Notes: generated from the sequence alone by a model not told the origin. Counted from the stretch's first letter, positions 45,582 through 54,912 are shown. The stretch: 64,000 bases of DNA from Clostridium putrefaciens (GCF_900461105.1 NZ_UFWZ01000001.1:2693001-2757000); one strand, 5' to 3'. Numbers and translations are program-made.

Positions 45582-46208
45582 ATGAAAAGATATTGCGTAG
45601 GTTTAACTTTCCTTATGCTCTTTATACTTATTGGAAGTTCTATACCCAAAGTATATGCAAGTGAAAGTATACCTGAAATATCCTTAAATAAAACTAAGGC
45701 TAGAGCTATGGACTTTGAAGGTGTATATGTTCCCCTCAGCCAAGAGATTTCTGAAGATAACAATATAAATTCTACAGATCTTTATAAGGAAACTAATAAC
45801 GTAGTGGAGGTTATAAGTTTAAGTAACAACAAGGTTCTTATATCAAAGGATGATATAGATCTTATGTCCAAAACTGTATCTGCCGAAAGCAAAGGAGAGC
45901 CCTATGAGGGAAAGGTTGCAGTTGCTTCTGTAATATTAAATCGAACATCTCATCCAAGCTTCCCTAAAACAATTAGGGATGTTATAATTCAAAAAAATGC
46001 ATTTTCTTGTGTAAGAGATAATACTGTATACGAGAATCCTGATGATAGCTGCTATAGTGCTGTTATGGATGCAATAAAAGGTAATGACCCAACAAATAAA
46101 GCTGTGTTTTTTTACAACCCAAATACCGCCACTTCTAAGTGGATGAAAAACATAAATAAATCTAATGTAAAAGCCATAGGAAATCATGTGTTTTTCGATG
46201 TAAATTAA
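45582..46208 (+). CDS. Cell wall hydrolase, SleB-type
   Basis: 208 aa from ATG 45582 (AAAGGAGG 6 bp upstream; the frame starts 15 codons earlier but holds the SD). Signal peptide MKRYCVGLTFLMLFILIGSS.. YAS. C-terminal Hydrolase_2/SleB domain: LMSKTVSAESKGEPYEGKVAVASVILNR (catalytic Glu in SAESKGEP), AFSCVRDN and NKAVFFYNP. Lytic transglycosylase of spore cortex or wall; it lacks the N-terminal binding domain of full SleB, like CwlJ/YkvT-type forms. Confidence 0.9.
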   Translation: MKRYCVGLTFLMLFILIGSSIPKVYASESIPEISLNKTKARAMDFEGVYVPLSQEISEDNNINSTDLYKETNNVVEVISLSNNKVLISKDDIDLMSKTVSAESKGEPYEGKVAVASVILNRTSHPSFPKTIRDVIIQKNAFSCVRDNTVYENPDDSCYSAVMDAIKGNDPTNKAVFFYNPNTATSKWMKNINKSNVKAIGNHVFFDVN

Positions 46209-46236
46209 GTCAAAAACAATATAGATTATAAAAATA

Positions 46237-46264
46237 GCTTCCCAAAGACATAACTTTGGGAAGC
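46237..46264. terminator. Bidirectional terminator
   Basis: GCTTCCCAAAG, 6-nt loop, CTTTGGGAAGC between the convergent SleB-like and thioredoxin reductase-like genes, with A-run and T-rich flanks. Confidence 0.85.
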
Positions 46265-46268
46265 CTTA

Positions 46269-47129
46269 TTATATTCTTTTAGAGTCTACATAGCTTACAG
46301 CACTTAAAGCTGCTATTAGACCTTCACCCGATGCCTTAATGTACTGATACGGTCTACCAATACAGTCTCCTGCTGCAAAGCACCCTTCTATATTAGTTTT
46401 CATAGTTCTATCCACTTTAATATGGCCTTCTTCCATAAGAAGCCCTGGCACTAATTGTGCTGGAGATATGCTATCCTTTAGAATAAATAAGCCATCAGTC
46501 TCTAACTGCCTAGAACTTAGGATAAGCTTCTCAACTCTATCTTTGCCTATTATATCCATTGGCTTATCTTGTACTATTTCTATGCCATCTCTTAACTCAT
46601 AATTAGACTTATACATTGGTATATAATAAAGTTTAGATGCAAGTTCACTAACATAGTTAGCTTCCTCTTCTGCCTCCTTATTATATCCAATTACAGTAAC
46701 TATCTTATTCCTATATAAAGGTGCATCGCAGGTAGCACAATATCCTACTCCTTTACCAAGAAACTCTTCTTCTCCCTTTAAAGGCTTTGTATATTCTATA
46801 CCCGTTGCAACCACTACTGATTTCGCCTCGTAAATTGTTTCGTTTACCATAATAGAAAAATACTCACCCATAGCATATATATTATTAACCCTTTCATAGG
46901 TAATCTCTATATTCATTGCTTCTATATGTTCCTTAAACTTTTCTTTAAGTTCTAAACCGCTTATACCATGAAACCCCAAATAATTATTTATCTTTGGAGC
47001 CTTTATAAGTTTACTACTGAAATCTTCATATCCAAATATAATTATATTCTTATTTCTTATCTTTGCATTTATTGCAGCAGATAATCCCGCAGGTCCACTA
47101 CCTATAATAGCTATATCATATCTTTGCAT
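46269..47129 (-). CDS. Thioredoxin reductase-like flavoprotein, probably ferredoxin-linked (FFTR-like)
   Basis: 286 aa; AGGAGG before ATG. FAD motif IAIIGSGPAGLSAAINA, redox CATC in GVGYCATCDAPLYRN, and C-terminal GCFAAGDCIGRPYQY. The second nucleotide site is abnormal: the usual GGGDSA is GYNKEA and the HRRxxxR NADPH-phosphate clamp is PMYKSNYEL. Loss of both marks the pyridine-nucleotide-independent flavin thioredoxin reductases described from clostridia, which take electrons from ferredoxin. The thioredoxin gene lies just upstream. Confidence 0.82.
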   Translation of the reverse strand: MQRYDIAIIGSGPAGLSAAINAKIRNKNIIIFGYEDFSSKLIKAPKINNYLGFHGISGLELKEKFKEHIEAMNIEITYERVNNIYAMGEYFSIMVNETIYEAKSVVVATGIEYTKPLKGEEEFLGKGVGYCATCDAPLYRNKIVTVIGYNKEAEEEANYVSELASKLYYIPMYKSNYELRDGIEIVQDKPMDIIGKDRVEKLILSSRQLETDGLFILKDSISPAQLVPGLLMEEGHIKVDRTMKTNIEGCFAAGDCIGRPYQYIKASGEGLIAALSAVSYVDSKRI

Positions 47130-47161
47130 AATTACACCTCCTTAAATTAGAGGAAATTAAA

Positions 47162-47227
47162 TGATTCTAATGTTCAGCTAAATATCCACTTCGAGTAATT
47201 ACCCGATTTGCTTGAACCTTAGAATCA
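47162..47227 (-). promoter_or_regulatory. Cruciform-like hairpin between trxA and the reductase gene
   Basis: A 15-bp outer stem (TGATTCTAAGGTTCA with TGAACATTAGAATCA, one mismatch) encloses GCAAAT/ATTTAGC pairing and an inner perfect CGGGTAATTACTCG hairpin. It sits 33 bp before the reductase start. It may be an mRNA processing or attenuation site, or a mini-element. Confidence 0.5.
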
Positions 47228-47323
47228 CCTATATAAACATATTCCTATTTCATTGTTATACGTTTTAGCCATTGGATAAATATTACCCTTAACTAAAGCT
47301 GTGCAAACACCCTTATCTTTTAA

Positions 47324-47638
47324 TTAAATGTATTTCTTAACTAATTGTTCTAATTCAGCTTTTGGTCTAAATCCTACCATAGTATCTACCACTTTACCAT
47401 CCTTAAATACAAGTAGTGTTGGTATACTTGCTATATTAAAGTTTTGAGAACTTTGTGGGTTTTCATCTACATTTACCTTTGTAAATTTTGCTATAGTCAT
47501 TTCATTAGATAATTCCTCTATTACTGGTGATAACATCTTGCAAGGACCGCACCATGATGCCCAAAAGTCCACCACTACAACTCCGCTTTGATTTTGAACC
47601 TCTTCTTTAAAATTTGAATCCATTATTTCTTTCATCAT
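47324..47638 (-). CDS. trxA: Thioredoxin
   Basis: 104 aa; AGGAGG before ATG (an alternative ATG lies one codon later). VVVDFWASWCGPCKMLSPVIEELS with the WCGPC active site, NIASIPTLLVFKDGK with the cis-Pro. Dithiol reductant for cytoplasmic enzymes. Transcribed ahead of its presumed reductase. Confidence 0.97.
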   Translation of the reverse strand: MMKEIMDSNFKEEVQNQSGVVVVDFWASWCGPCKMLSPVIEELSNEMTIAKFTKVNVDENPQSSQNFNIASIPTLLVFKDGKVVDTMVGFRPKAELEQLVKKYI

Positions 47639-47772
47639 AATATTATACCTCCTAAAATTATACCCCTATCGGGTATGCCTTGTTTTATATTTTATTACAT
47701 ATAACAATAATAGTCAACTTTTATATATCCATCAACCCACAATATTTATCACTAAGATTAATTATACCCCTA

Positions 47773-48945
47773 CTACTTCTCAAAGGTTCCTTTTGATAGC
47801 AATGTTCCCTGATTAAAAACTTCTTTTCCATTATAAAATACATTTGTTATATTTAACCTAGAATCTACCATAACTAAGTCTGCATCTTTTGATTTAATAA
47901 CAGACCCTTTATTATTAAGCTTTAATATACTTGCTACATTTGAAGTTATAGTCCTTATAGCATCCTCTATTGGAACATTATCTTTTAAAATAGCATCTTT
48001 TACTTCTCTATAAAGAGATTTAACTGAACCTATTCCAAGTCCTATAAGTTGCCTTTTTTCATCAAATATAGGCAGACTCCCCTCACCATCCGAAGAAAAT
48101 GTTATCTGATGTATGGATATACCCTCGTCTAATAATAATTTCAATCCCTTACTTGCTTTAACCTCATCCTTTTCTAAAAAGTCCGGATCAGAACTAGTTG
48201 TAAGATCTAAGTAGCCTCCCTTTTTACCAAAATTAATAGCTTCATTAAATAATTCAATGCTTCTATTTATATGAGTTGGTACAAATTGAGTTATAGGTAT
48301 TTCAGTATCTTCTATTATCTTATTTAAGTAATCCATCTTTCTTTTACCGTCACCTAAATGTATGTGCACTATACCAGCTTTTCCTGAAAGTATTCCAGCA
48401 ACTCTTGCATGAGAGCTAAGTCTTACAAACTCTTCATAGGTAGGTTGAGACGATCTGTGATCTGAAAGAGCAATTTCCCCGACACCGATAACCTTATCTA
48501 TTAACATTATATCTTCTTTTATATTTCCTGTTATTGTTTTCACCGGCACTTCATAAGAACCTGTATAAAGATAAGTAGTAATACCTTCTTCCTGAAGCCC
48601 TTTAGCCTTAGCAAATAAAGCATTCATATTTCTACAAACCCCATCCGTTCCAAGGCATCCAACTACAGTTGTTATACCAGCTTCTATTAATTCAGATAAT
48701 TGTATCTCTGGAGTCCTTGTTTTAAATCCTCCTTCTCCACCTCCACCTATCAAGTGAACATGTGCATCTATAAATCCTGGAAACAATAGTTTCCCCGTAC
48801 CATCTATAACTTTAATATCCAAAAAGTCCTTTGGTACTTCTATGCAGTCTTTTACTTCCTCTATTTTCCCTCCTGCAATAGCTACATCTTTCTTCCCTAA
48901 ATAATCCGGCGCATAAACTTCAACATTTTTTATTATAGTAATCAT
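47773..48945 (-). CDS. iadA: Isoaspartyl dipeptidase (beta-aspartyl peptidase)
   Basis: 390 aa. Amidohydrolase fold: GKLLFPGFIDAHVHLIGGGGEGGF (metal HxH), TTVVGCLGTDG, GVGEIALSDHRSSQPT, GIVHIHLGDG, PTHINRS and ITFSSDGEGSLP (metal Asp). Splits beta-Asp dipeptides from aged proteins. The conserved Glu/Lys region lies in GSYEVPVKTITGN. Confidence 0.92.
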   Translation of the reverse strand: MITIIKNVEVYAPDYLGKKDVAIAGGKIEEVKDCIEVPKDFLDIKVIDGTGKLLFPGFIDAHVHLIGGGGEGGFKTRTPEIQLSELIEAGITTVVGCLGTDGVCRNMNALFAKAKGLQEEGITTYLYTGSYEVPVKTITGNIKEDIMLIDKVIGVGEIALSDHRSSQPTYEEFVRLSSHARVAGILSGKAGIVHIHLGDGKRKMDYLNKIIEDTEIPITQFVPTHINRSIELFNEAINFGKKGGYLDLTTSSDPDFLEKDEVKASKGLKLLLDEGISIHQITFSSDGEGSLPIFDEKRQLIGLGIGSVKSLYREVKDAILKDNVPIEDAIRTITSNVASILKLNNKGSVIKSKDADLVMVDSRLNITNVFYNGKEVFNQGTLLSKGTFEK

Positions 48946-48985
48946 ATTAAATCACACACCCTTTCTTAAACTTCAAATTACCTTT

Positions 48986-50299
48986 TTAATTTCTAATTAT
49001 CTCTTTAACCTTTGAATTGTTATATATAGAATCTTTAAACTTAGCCTCTATCTTTTTAGCATACTCTTTCGATTTATTATTATCTATATCTTTATATATC
49101 ATTGCCATATTGTATAACACTATGTCTTCATAGCCTTCCCCTTCACATGAATTTATATATTCATTGTAATATTTTACTGCTTCTTCTACATTATCCTCTT
49201 TCTCATATAAAGTAGCTAAATAATATATAATATGAGGATTTAAATAACTTTCTTTAGAATAATCATAAGCTTTTAAAAAGTTGTTTATAGCCTCTTTGTT
49301 ATTTTCACCTAAATACGTAGATCCTAATTCATAAAAATAATTCCCACCCTTATCTATAAGCAATTCCTCTGCTTTTAAAAAGAGTTTCTTTTCATTTACA
49401 GTTAATTTTTTATTTTTCCATGTTTCTACAAAACTATAAACAGACTTAAAATCTTTATTATCTACGGATGCTTTAAACTCTTCATAAGGGAAGAAATTAT
49501 CTCTAGCTACCTCTTTATCTTCTATGGTGTTATTTATATCTTCACCTTTATCTTTAGTGTTATCCATTTCTATATTTTTATCTATTTTTAACTTTCCATC
49601 CTCTTTACTGACAATCTTTTTAGCGTCTTTGTTTTTAGTTTCTTTTTGATTACTATAATTTGAATATACTTGTCCTATCTTCATCTTTCCAAAAGGATAA
49701 ATGTAGGTTTTTATACTCAATGCTAACCCAAATGAAAAGATTGTAGAAAACATGAAGATTGCAACACTTTTATAAGGAATTATAGGCTTTAAAACTCCAA
49801 ACACTTTAAGTGTTTTTTTATTTTCTAAGGCCACTTTATTTTTCTTATCTATTAATAAAACTTTATCTTCATACTCCCTAGCCTTATCATATTCACCTTT
49901 TTTTATATAGGTTAAAACTATAGCATTATATACATTTATGCTATTAAATGAACTTTGTTCACATACATTTAAAATATCCATAGCATTTGATAATTTCAAT
50001 TCCTTCAAATACCTTATAGATTCTTTATATAAATATTCCTTTTCTTTATCATATTTAGAATCCTGCAAATACTTTTTAGCTATAGAATCATTGTTTAAAT
50101 CTTTATTTACCTTCCAAAGAGAAGTAGATCCTTTAAGATCACCCTTTATATAAAGTAGTAAACCCTTAAGATTTATTATTGGGGCATTTTTCAAATCTTT
50201 AGATATTCCCTTTTCACAAAGCTTTAAAGCCTTATCTATGTTTCCATTTTGGTATAAATTCATTGCCTTTGAATATATTCTTTTTGAAGCATTATCCAT
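48986..50299 (-). CDS. TPR protein with one central membrane span
   Basis: 437 aa; AAAGGAG before ATG. N-terminal TPRs (residues about 5-165, YQNGNIDKALKLCEKGISKDLKNAPIINL), a span at about 175-197, an Asp/Lys/Asn-rich linker, and C-terminal TPR repeats (ENNKEAINNFLKAYDY, NVEEAVKYYNEYINSCEGEG). Probably a scaffold on both membrane faces; partner unknown. Confidence 0.78.
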   Translation of the reverse strand: MDNASKRIYSKAMNLYQNGNIDKALKLCEKGISKDLKNAPIINLKGLLLYIKGDLKGSTSLWKVNKDLNNDSIAKKYLQDSKYDKEKEYLYKESIRYLKELKLSNAMDILNVCEQSSFNSINVYNAIVLTYIKKGEYDKAREYEDKVLLIDKKNKVALENKKTLKVFGVLKPIIPYKSVAIFMFSTIFSFGLALSIKTYIYPFGKMKIGQVYSNYSNQKETKNKDAKKIVSKEDGKLKIDKNIEMDNTKDKGEDINNTIEDKEVARDNFFPYEEFKASVDNKDFKSVYSFVETWKNKKLTVNEKKLFLKAEELLIDKGGNYFYELGSTYLGENNKEAINNFLKAYDYSKESYLNPHIIYYLATLYEKEDNVEEAVKYYNEYINSCEGEGYEDIVLYNMAMIYKDIDNNKSKEYAKKIEAKFKDSIYNNSKVKEIIRN

Positions 50300-50608
50300 A
50301 TAGTTCTCCTTTTTTGTCTTTATAGTTATTGTTAATCTTTTCTTAATTCATTATAATTGCTATGTAAATGTTTTAAAACATCTTTTTAAAATAAACTAAA
50401 GTTTAGTTGTACTTTAACACTAATTATACCAAATATGCTAATTTCATTAATAAACTTTCATGATTATTAACATATAATAACAATAAAAAAACTACCTCTA
50501 ATTTAAAAGGTAGCCATATGATTATTATACAACTAATTTATAATTGTTAAAACTTTAATATATTTGTAACCCATTAATATTCTCAATGTAGTATTATAAT
50601 CTTATATT
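50300..50608. other. Intergenic, about 310 bp
   Basis: AT-rich; holds the terminator of the sigma/anti-sigma operon (50485-50513) and presumably the promoter of the TPR gene (a TAAACTTTAGTTTA dyad lies near 50395-50405). No gene seen. Confidence 0.5.
50485..50513 (-). terminator. Rho-independent terminator of the sigma/anti-sigma operon
   Basis: On the minus strand CTACCT, 10-nt loop, AGGTAG followed directly by seven T. Confidence 0.9.
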
Positions 50609-52042
50609 CTAATTTTGTGGTGGGGTTAGTATTTGCAGTATACTCCAGTTTTTATCTGTCTTTTGTTTGATTAAGACAAAATAATTGTAGTAAGTTGAAC
50701 TTTTAAATTTTGTGTCTGCACTAGTATTTACTTCATAATCTGACATTACACCATAAATTTTAAAATCATATTTATTGTTTTTACCTAGTGATGCATCTGT
50801 TACATCTACTATTCTATTTATGTTTAATTTGTTTATGTCCTTAATATCTCCAATATAATTTTTATATTCCTGTTTGAAATTTTTTTCAAATAGATTTAAA
50901 GCTGCATCCTTATTTCCTACATTTATATTCTTTGAAAACTCATATAATAAGGTTACAGAACTTTCTTTAGACTTTGTTACTTCTTTGTAGTTTATGATTC
51001 TCTTTTCTTCATGATATTCTTGTTTTAAATCATCATTGAAGGAAATTGTTTTTAATTCTAAACCATCTTTGTTATTTTCCACACTAGTAACCTTTTCTTT
51101 ATTAGCTGTTGGATTATAAACTAAACTAGTTTTCATAGTATCTAAATTTATTGAGTAGAGATTGCCCCCAGGGGATATCTCATGATTTTGTATGCCTACT
51201 ATTACAAATATATTTTTATCATCTGCCCACTCTAAATACATTGGGTAATTCTTATCTTTTTCTTTACTTTCTAAAGATATCTTCCACGCCTCATTTTTAG
51301 CATTATCTCTTACTATTATACTTCCTCTTTTATCTTTTAAATAGTAACTTCCTTTTCCTTCAATACAAATAGAAGTTTCCATATTAAAAGAAGAAATCCA
51401 GGGCGTTGAATCCTGTGGCTTATAGTCATAATTTATAGTTTCCTTTGTAAATAAAGGTATACTTTCACTTTTATCATAAGTCTCATCTTCTAACCTTTTG
51501 GATATATACTTATATTCATTTTTGTTTATCTCTAATATAGAAGATTTTCTATCCTCTGATGAACTTATCTTTTCTTCCTTACTTAGATCCATATCTTTAT
51601 TATCTAAGTTCTCACTTTTAAATTTCAAGTCCACATTCAAGTCTTCTTTAGTGTCTACTATTGCCATATTCAAATTTTCATCTTTGTTAAATATATCCCT
51701 ATTTAAATAAGGTGCAGACATTAAAAATACAAAGGCAAAAACTGCCACTGTCATATATCTTTTAGTATTCCTAAAAAGGTGGAATTTTAATCTTTTAGGA
51801 ATGCTTTTAGAATATCTACTTTTATCTATGGATGCAACTATGTCCCCTCTAAGATTAGTAAACATAGTTGTATTTACATATAATGCATCTTTTAATGTAT
51901 TTTCTATTCCTATTTCTTTTTCATATATTTCCCTACAATTAGGGCATTTTTTTATATGTTTTTCCATAGAAATTTTCATATCATTTCGTAAGTTGTCTTC
52001 TATGTAATCATAAATCCTTTTTCTAAAAACATCACACTTCAT
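50609..52042 (-). CDS. Membrane-bound anti-sigma factor with zinc-finger (zf-HC2) domain
   Basis: 477 aa. N-terminal anti-sigma zinc domain with HIKKCPNCREIYEKE (His-x3-Cys-x2-Cys), one span at about 91-109 (RYMTVAVFAFVFLMSAPYL), and a large extracytoplasmic part of which residues about 210-345 look beta-propeller-like (SPGGNLYSINLDTMKT) and the end NTF2-like (LYEFSKNINVGNKDAALNLFEKNF). It starts 7 bp after the sigma gene, so it should hold that sigma at the membrane until a signal arrives. Confidence 0.88.
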   Translation of the reverse strand: MKCDVFRKRIYDYIEDNLRNDMKISMEKHIKKCPNCREIYEKEIGIENTLKDALYVNTTMFTNLRGDIVASIDKSRYSKSIPKRLKFHLFRNTKRYMTVAVFAFVFLMSAPYLNRDIFNKDENLNMAIVDTKEDLNVDLKFKSENLDNKDMDLSKEEKISSSEDRKSSILEINKNEYKYISKRLEDETYDKSESIPLFTKETINYDYKPQDSTPWISSFNMETSICIEGKGSYYLKDKRGSIIVRDNAKNEAWKISLESKEKDKNYPMYLEWADDKNIFVIVGIQNHEISPGGNLYSINLDTMKTSLVYNPTANKEKVTSVENNKDGLELKTISFNDDLKQEYHEEKRIINYKEVTKSKESSVTLLYEFSKNINVGNKDAALNLFEKNFKQEYKNYIGDIKDINKLNINRIVDVTDASLGKNNKYDFKIYGVMSDYEVNTSADTKFKSSTYYNYFVLIKQKTDKNWSILQILTPPQN

Positions 52043-52049
52043 ATAAATA

Positions 52050-52607
52050 CTACACCCCTTTTATATTTTCTCTTTTATCAATAAAAAAGGCTTTAAATTT
52101 GTCTCTACATTTATAGTATCTCCTTTTTACTGCTGACTCACTCATATTCATAATTTCAGAAATATCTAAAAAGGTTAAGCTTTCACTATATCTTAGAATT
52201 ATTATTTGTCTATCTATATCTGAAAGTCCATTAATAAATTTTTCTATAACAACTTTTACTTCCTTAAATTCTAATATTTCCTCTGGTGAAGGGTCTTTTG
52301 AAGAAACACTTATAATATCTTCGATATTAGCTTCATAAACTCTTTTATATTTCCTTATATAATCTATACACTTATTCCTAGCTATTTGAAGAATCCAATT
52401 AGAAAATTTATATTGTGGATTATACATATATAACTTATTATAAATTGTTATAAAAACTTCTTGAGTTATATCTTCTGCTGCCTCTTTATCTTTTATCATC
52501 CCATATACAAATTTAATTATGTTTGATTGGTACTTATTTACTATTATATTAAAACTATCAATATTGCCTGCTAAAATTTCTTTTACAAGTTTTAAATCTT
52601 CATCCAA
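52050..52607 (-). CDS. ECF-family RNA polymerase sigma factor
   Basis: 185 aa from TTG 52607 (AGGAG 10 bp upstream; the GTG at 52616 touches the SD). Region 2 FIKFVYGMIKDKEAAEDITQEVFITIYNKL.. ILQIARNKCIDYIRK and region 4 DIDRQIIILRYSESLTFLDISEIMNMSESAVKRRYYKCRDKFK. An ECF-type promoter lies upstream, so it is probably autoregulated. Confidence 0.92.
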   Translation of the reverse strand: MDEDLKLVKEILAGNIDSFNIIVNKYQSNIIKFVYGMIKDKEAAEDITQEVFITIYNKLYMYNPQYKFSNWILQIARNKCIDYIRKYKRVYEANIEDIISVSSKDPSPEEILEFKEVKVVIEKFINGLSDIDRQIIILRYSESLTFLDISEIMNMSESAVKRRYYKCRDKFKAFFIDKRENIKGV

Positions 52608-52663
52608 AAATAACACGCTCCTAATCCATGTAATAATGGATGCATCTATTCCTATTCATAATA

Positions 52664-52691
52664 TATACGTAAGCTTTAAGGTGTAGTTACA
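52664..52691 (-). promoter_or_regulatory. ECF-type promoter of the sigma/anti-sigma operon
   Basis: On the minus strand TGTAAC (52691-52686), exactly 16 bp, CGTATA (52669-52664). This matches the TGAAAC-N16-CGTA pattern of ECF sigma factors such as SigW and differs from the sigma-A sites in the window. It lies 57-84 bp before the sigma start. Confidence 0.72.
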
Positions 52692-52712
52692 TCTAAATTT
52701 AATTATATCAAA

Positions 52713-52737
52713 AAATCACAGGTTAATCCTGTGATTT
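52713..52737 (-). terminator. ptsI terminator
   Basis: A 10-bp stem AAATCACAGG/CCTGTGATTT followed on the minus strand by a T-run, about 100 bp past the ptsI stop. Confidence 0.88.
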
Positions 52738-52835
52738 TGTTGAAAATTCATATTAATTTTGCTTATATATAAACTAATCTATATTATCTCAGTATAAAAT
52801 ATAATTAAAATATTCTTTTATAACTTAAATGTTTT

Positions 52836-54452
52836 TTATTCTTGATCTAATATTACTTTTTTAGCTCCTAATATTGAAGATGCACTCATAGAAAATTCAT
52901 CTAAGCCATATTCTACTAATGTAGGTATAGCATCTATATCTCCTGCCATTTCTCCACACATTCCGCACCACTTACCTTCACCATGGGCTCCTTCTATAGT
53001 CATCTTTATTAGACTTAATACAGCTGGATGCATTGGCTCGTAAAGGTAAGATACCTTTTCACTCATTCTATCCGCTGCTAGAGTATATTGGATAAGATCA
53101 TTTGTACCTATAGAGAAAAAATCAACATGTTTTGCAAGTTCCTTTGCACATACTGCTGCTGCCGGTATTTCTACCATAATACCCCACTCTATACTATCAC
53201 TATATTTTATGTTTTCTGCTTTTAATTCCTTTTTGCATTCTTCCACTATATCTTTAGCCTTTAAAAATTCACTTAAAGAAGATATCATAGGAAACATTAC
53301 CTTTAAGTTTCCAAATACAGAAGCTCTAAGTAATGCCCTTAGTTGTACTTTAAATATATCCACCCTATCAAGACATAATCTTATAGCTCTATATCCTAAG
53401 AAAGGATTCATTTCCTCTGGCAATGGAAGGTATGACAACTTTTTATCTCCTCCAATGTCTAAAGTCCTTATAACCACTGGTTTATTCTCCATTTTTTGCA
53501 GTACATATTTATAAGATTCAAATTGCTCCTCTTCTGTTGGCAATTTATCTTTATCCATATATAAAAATTCTGTTCTAAATAGACCAACTCCATCGGCTCC
53601 ATTTTCTATAACCTTATTTACATCTTCTGGCTGTCCTATGTTTCCTGCTACATCTATTCTTTTACCAGACCTTGTAGATGTCTTAACTTCTATAAGGCTC
53701 TTTAATTCTTCTACTTCTTTTTTATACTCTTTAGCCTTTTCTTCATATATCTTAATGGTTTCTTTATCTGGATTTATTATTACATTTCCTTCTATACCAT
53801 CAACTATTACAAAGTCCTTGTTTTTAACTAATGAAGTTATATCCTTCATACCAACAACAGCTGGAATCTCAAGAGTTCTTGCCATTATAGCACTATGAGA
53901 AGTTCTTCCTCCTATATTAGTTAAAAATGCAATTACCTTTTCTTTGTCTAATTGTGCTGTGTCTGATGGTGTTAAATCTTCTGCTACTAATACAGTGTTT
54001 TCTTCTTGAATTTCAAGACTTTTAACTTTTCCTAAAAGATTCAACACTATTCTATTAGAAACATCTTTTATATCCGCAGCTCTCTCTTTCATGTATTCAT
54101 CTTCCATGGCTTCGAATATACTTAAAAATGTTCCAGACACTGAACTTACAGCTTTTTCTGCATTAGTTTTATTATCTTCAATTTCTAATTTAATAGCTCC
54201 TACAAATTCAGGGTCTTCTAAAAGCATAATGTGACTTTCAAAAACAGCTGCCTTTTCTTCTCCCATATTTTCAAAAGCTTTTTGTTTAACTTCTTCTATT
54301 TGAGTTCTAGATATGTCTAAAGCTTTTACTAATCTTTCTATTTCTTCTTTAGTATCTTTTACCTTATCGTTAGTTATTATTATCTCTTCATTTTCTTTTA
54401 TTGATACATATCCAATAGCGTATCCTTTTGAAGCTGCTATACCTTTTTTCAT
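52836..54452 (-). CDS. ptsI: Phosphoenolpyruvate-protein phosphotransferase (PTS enzyme I)
   Basis: 538 aa from ATG 54452. SD AGGA lies 6 bp upstream, inside a hairpin; ATG 54458 abuts it and is unlikely. Active-site His in LTNIGGRTSHSAIMART (about residue 186), PEP-binding GIGLFRTEFLYMD, SIGTNDLIQYTLAADR and the Cys region GKWCGMCGEMAGD. Transfers phosphate from PEP to HPr. No ptsH is next to it. Instead a divergent regulator with an HPr domain lies upstream, with a sigma-54 promoter between. Confidence 0.96.
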   Translation of the reverse strand: MKKGIAASKGYAIGYVSIKENEEIIITNDKVKDTKEEIERLVKALDISRTQIEEVKQKAFENMGEEKAAVFESHIMLLEDPEFVGAIKLEIEDNKTNAEKAVSSVSGTFLSIFEAMEDEYMKERAADIKDVSNRIVLNLLGKVKSLEIQEENTVLVAEDLTPSDTAQLDKEKVIAFLTNIGGRTSHSAIMARTLEIPAVVGMKDITSLVKNKDFVIVDGIEGNVIINPDKETIKIYEEKAKEYKKEVEELKSLIEVKTSTRSGKRIDVAGNIGQPEDVNKVIENGADGVGLFRTEFLYMDKDKLPTEEEQFESYKYVLQKMENKPVVIRTLDIGGDKKLSYLPLPEEMNPFLGYRAIRLCLDRVDIFKVQLRALLRASVFGNLKVMFPMISSLSEFLKAKDIVEECKKELKAENIKYSDSIEWGIMVEIPAAAVCAKELAKHVDFFSIGTNDLIQYTLAADRMSEKVSYLYEPMHPAVLSLIKMTIEGAHGEGKWCGMCGEMAGDIDAIPTLVEYGLDEFSMSASSILGAKKVILDQE

Positions 54453-54459
54453 AATCATT

Positions 54460-54484
54460 CCTGACTTAAATAATTAAAGTCAGG
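54460..54484 (-). promoter_or_regulatory. Hairpin covering the ptsI ribosome binding site
   Basis: CCTGACTT and AAGTCAGG pair (8 bp, 9-nt AT loop) and the second arm contains the SD AGGA. Folding would hide the SD, giving possible translational control. Confidence 0.6.
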
Positions 54485-54617
54485 ATTTTCACCTACCTTT
54501 CATTTGTATAAGTTATGTAAATAATAATATTATTTTTATTTTAGAAATACCAATTTCATTAAATTATGCTACATTTCTATTTCTTTAACTTTTGTTATAA
54601 ATTCTTCTTATAATATA

Positions 54618-54637
54618 CAAAGCAATATCCATGCCAA
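54618..54637 (-). promoter_or_regulatory. Sigma-54 (-24/-12) promoter of ptsI
   Basis: On the minus strand TTGGCATG, then GATA, then TTGCTTTG. The invariant GG (54635-54634) and GC (54623-54622) are exactly 10 bp apart, and the flanks fit the TTGGCAC-N5-TTGCW consensus except A-T for A-C at the end of the -24 block. It lies about 165 bp before ptsI on the coding strand and within the intergenic region shared with a sigma-54 activator gene. Confidence 0.82.
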
Positions 54638-54912
54638 GTGTTCTATTAAATTAATATCTTTATAATTTTAAAAGTAGTTTAAAATAAACTTCCAATATTG
54701 AACCAACCTTATTTATACCATTTATATTACCTAACATATCTAAGCTTACCTGCTGAAAGCATATACCCATTACTATGACTCTTTTTTTACTAAATATATT
54801 TATATTAAATAAAATAGTCTTATTAAATCTTTTGCTTTTATTTTTATATTGTCCATATAAACATTTATTATAGTAAGAATCTCTAATTATATGCCTCATG
54901 TATCACAATAAG

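Noticed and set aside
54660-54899. 79-codon minus-strand ORF in the ptsI upstream region
   Set aside because: No SD, AT-biased composition, and it lies upstream of the sigma-54 promoter among regulatory sites.
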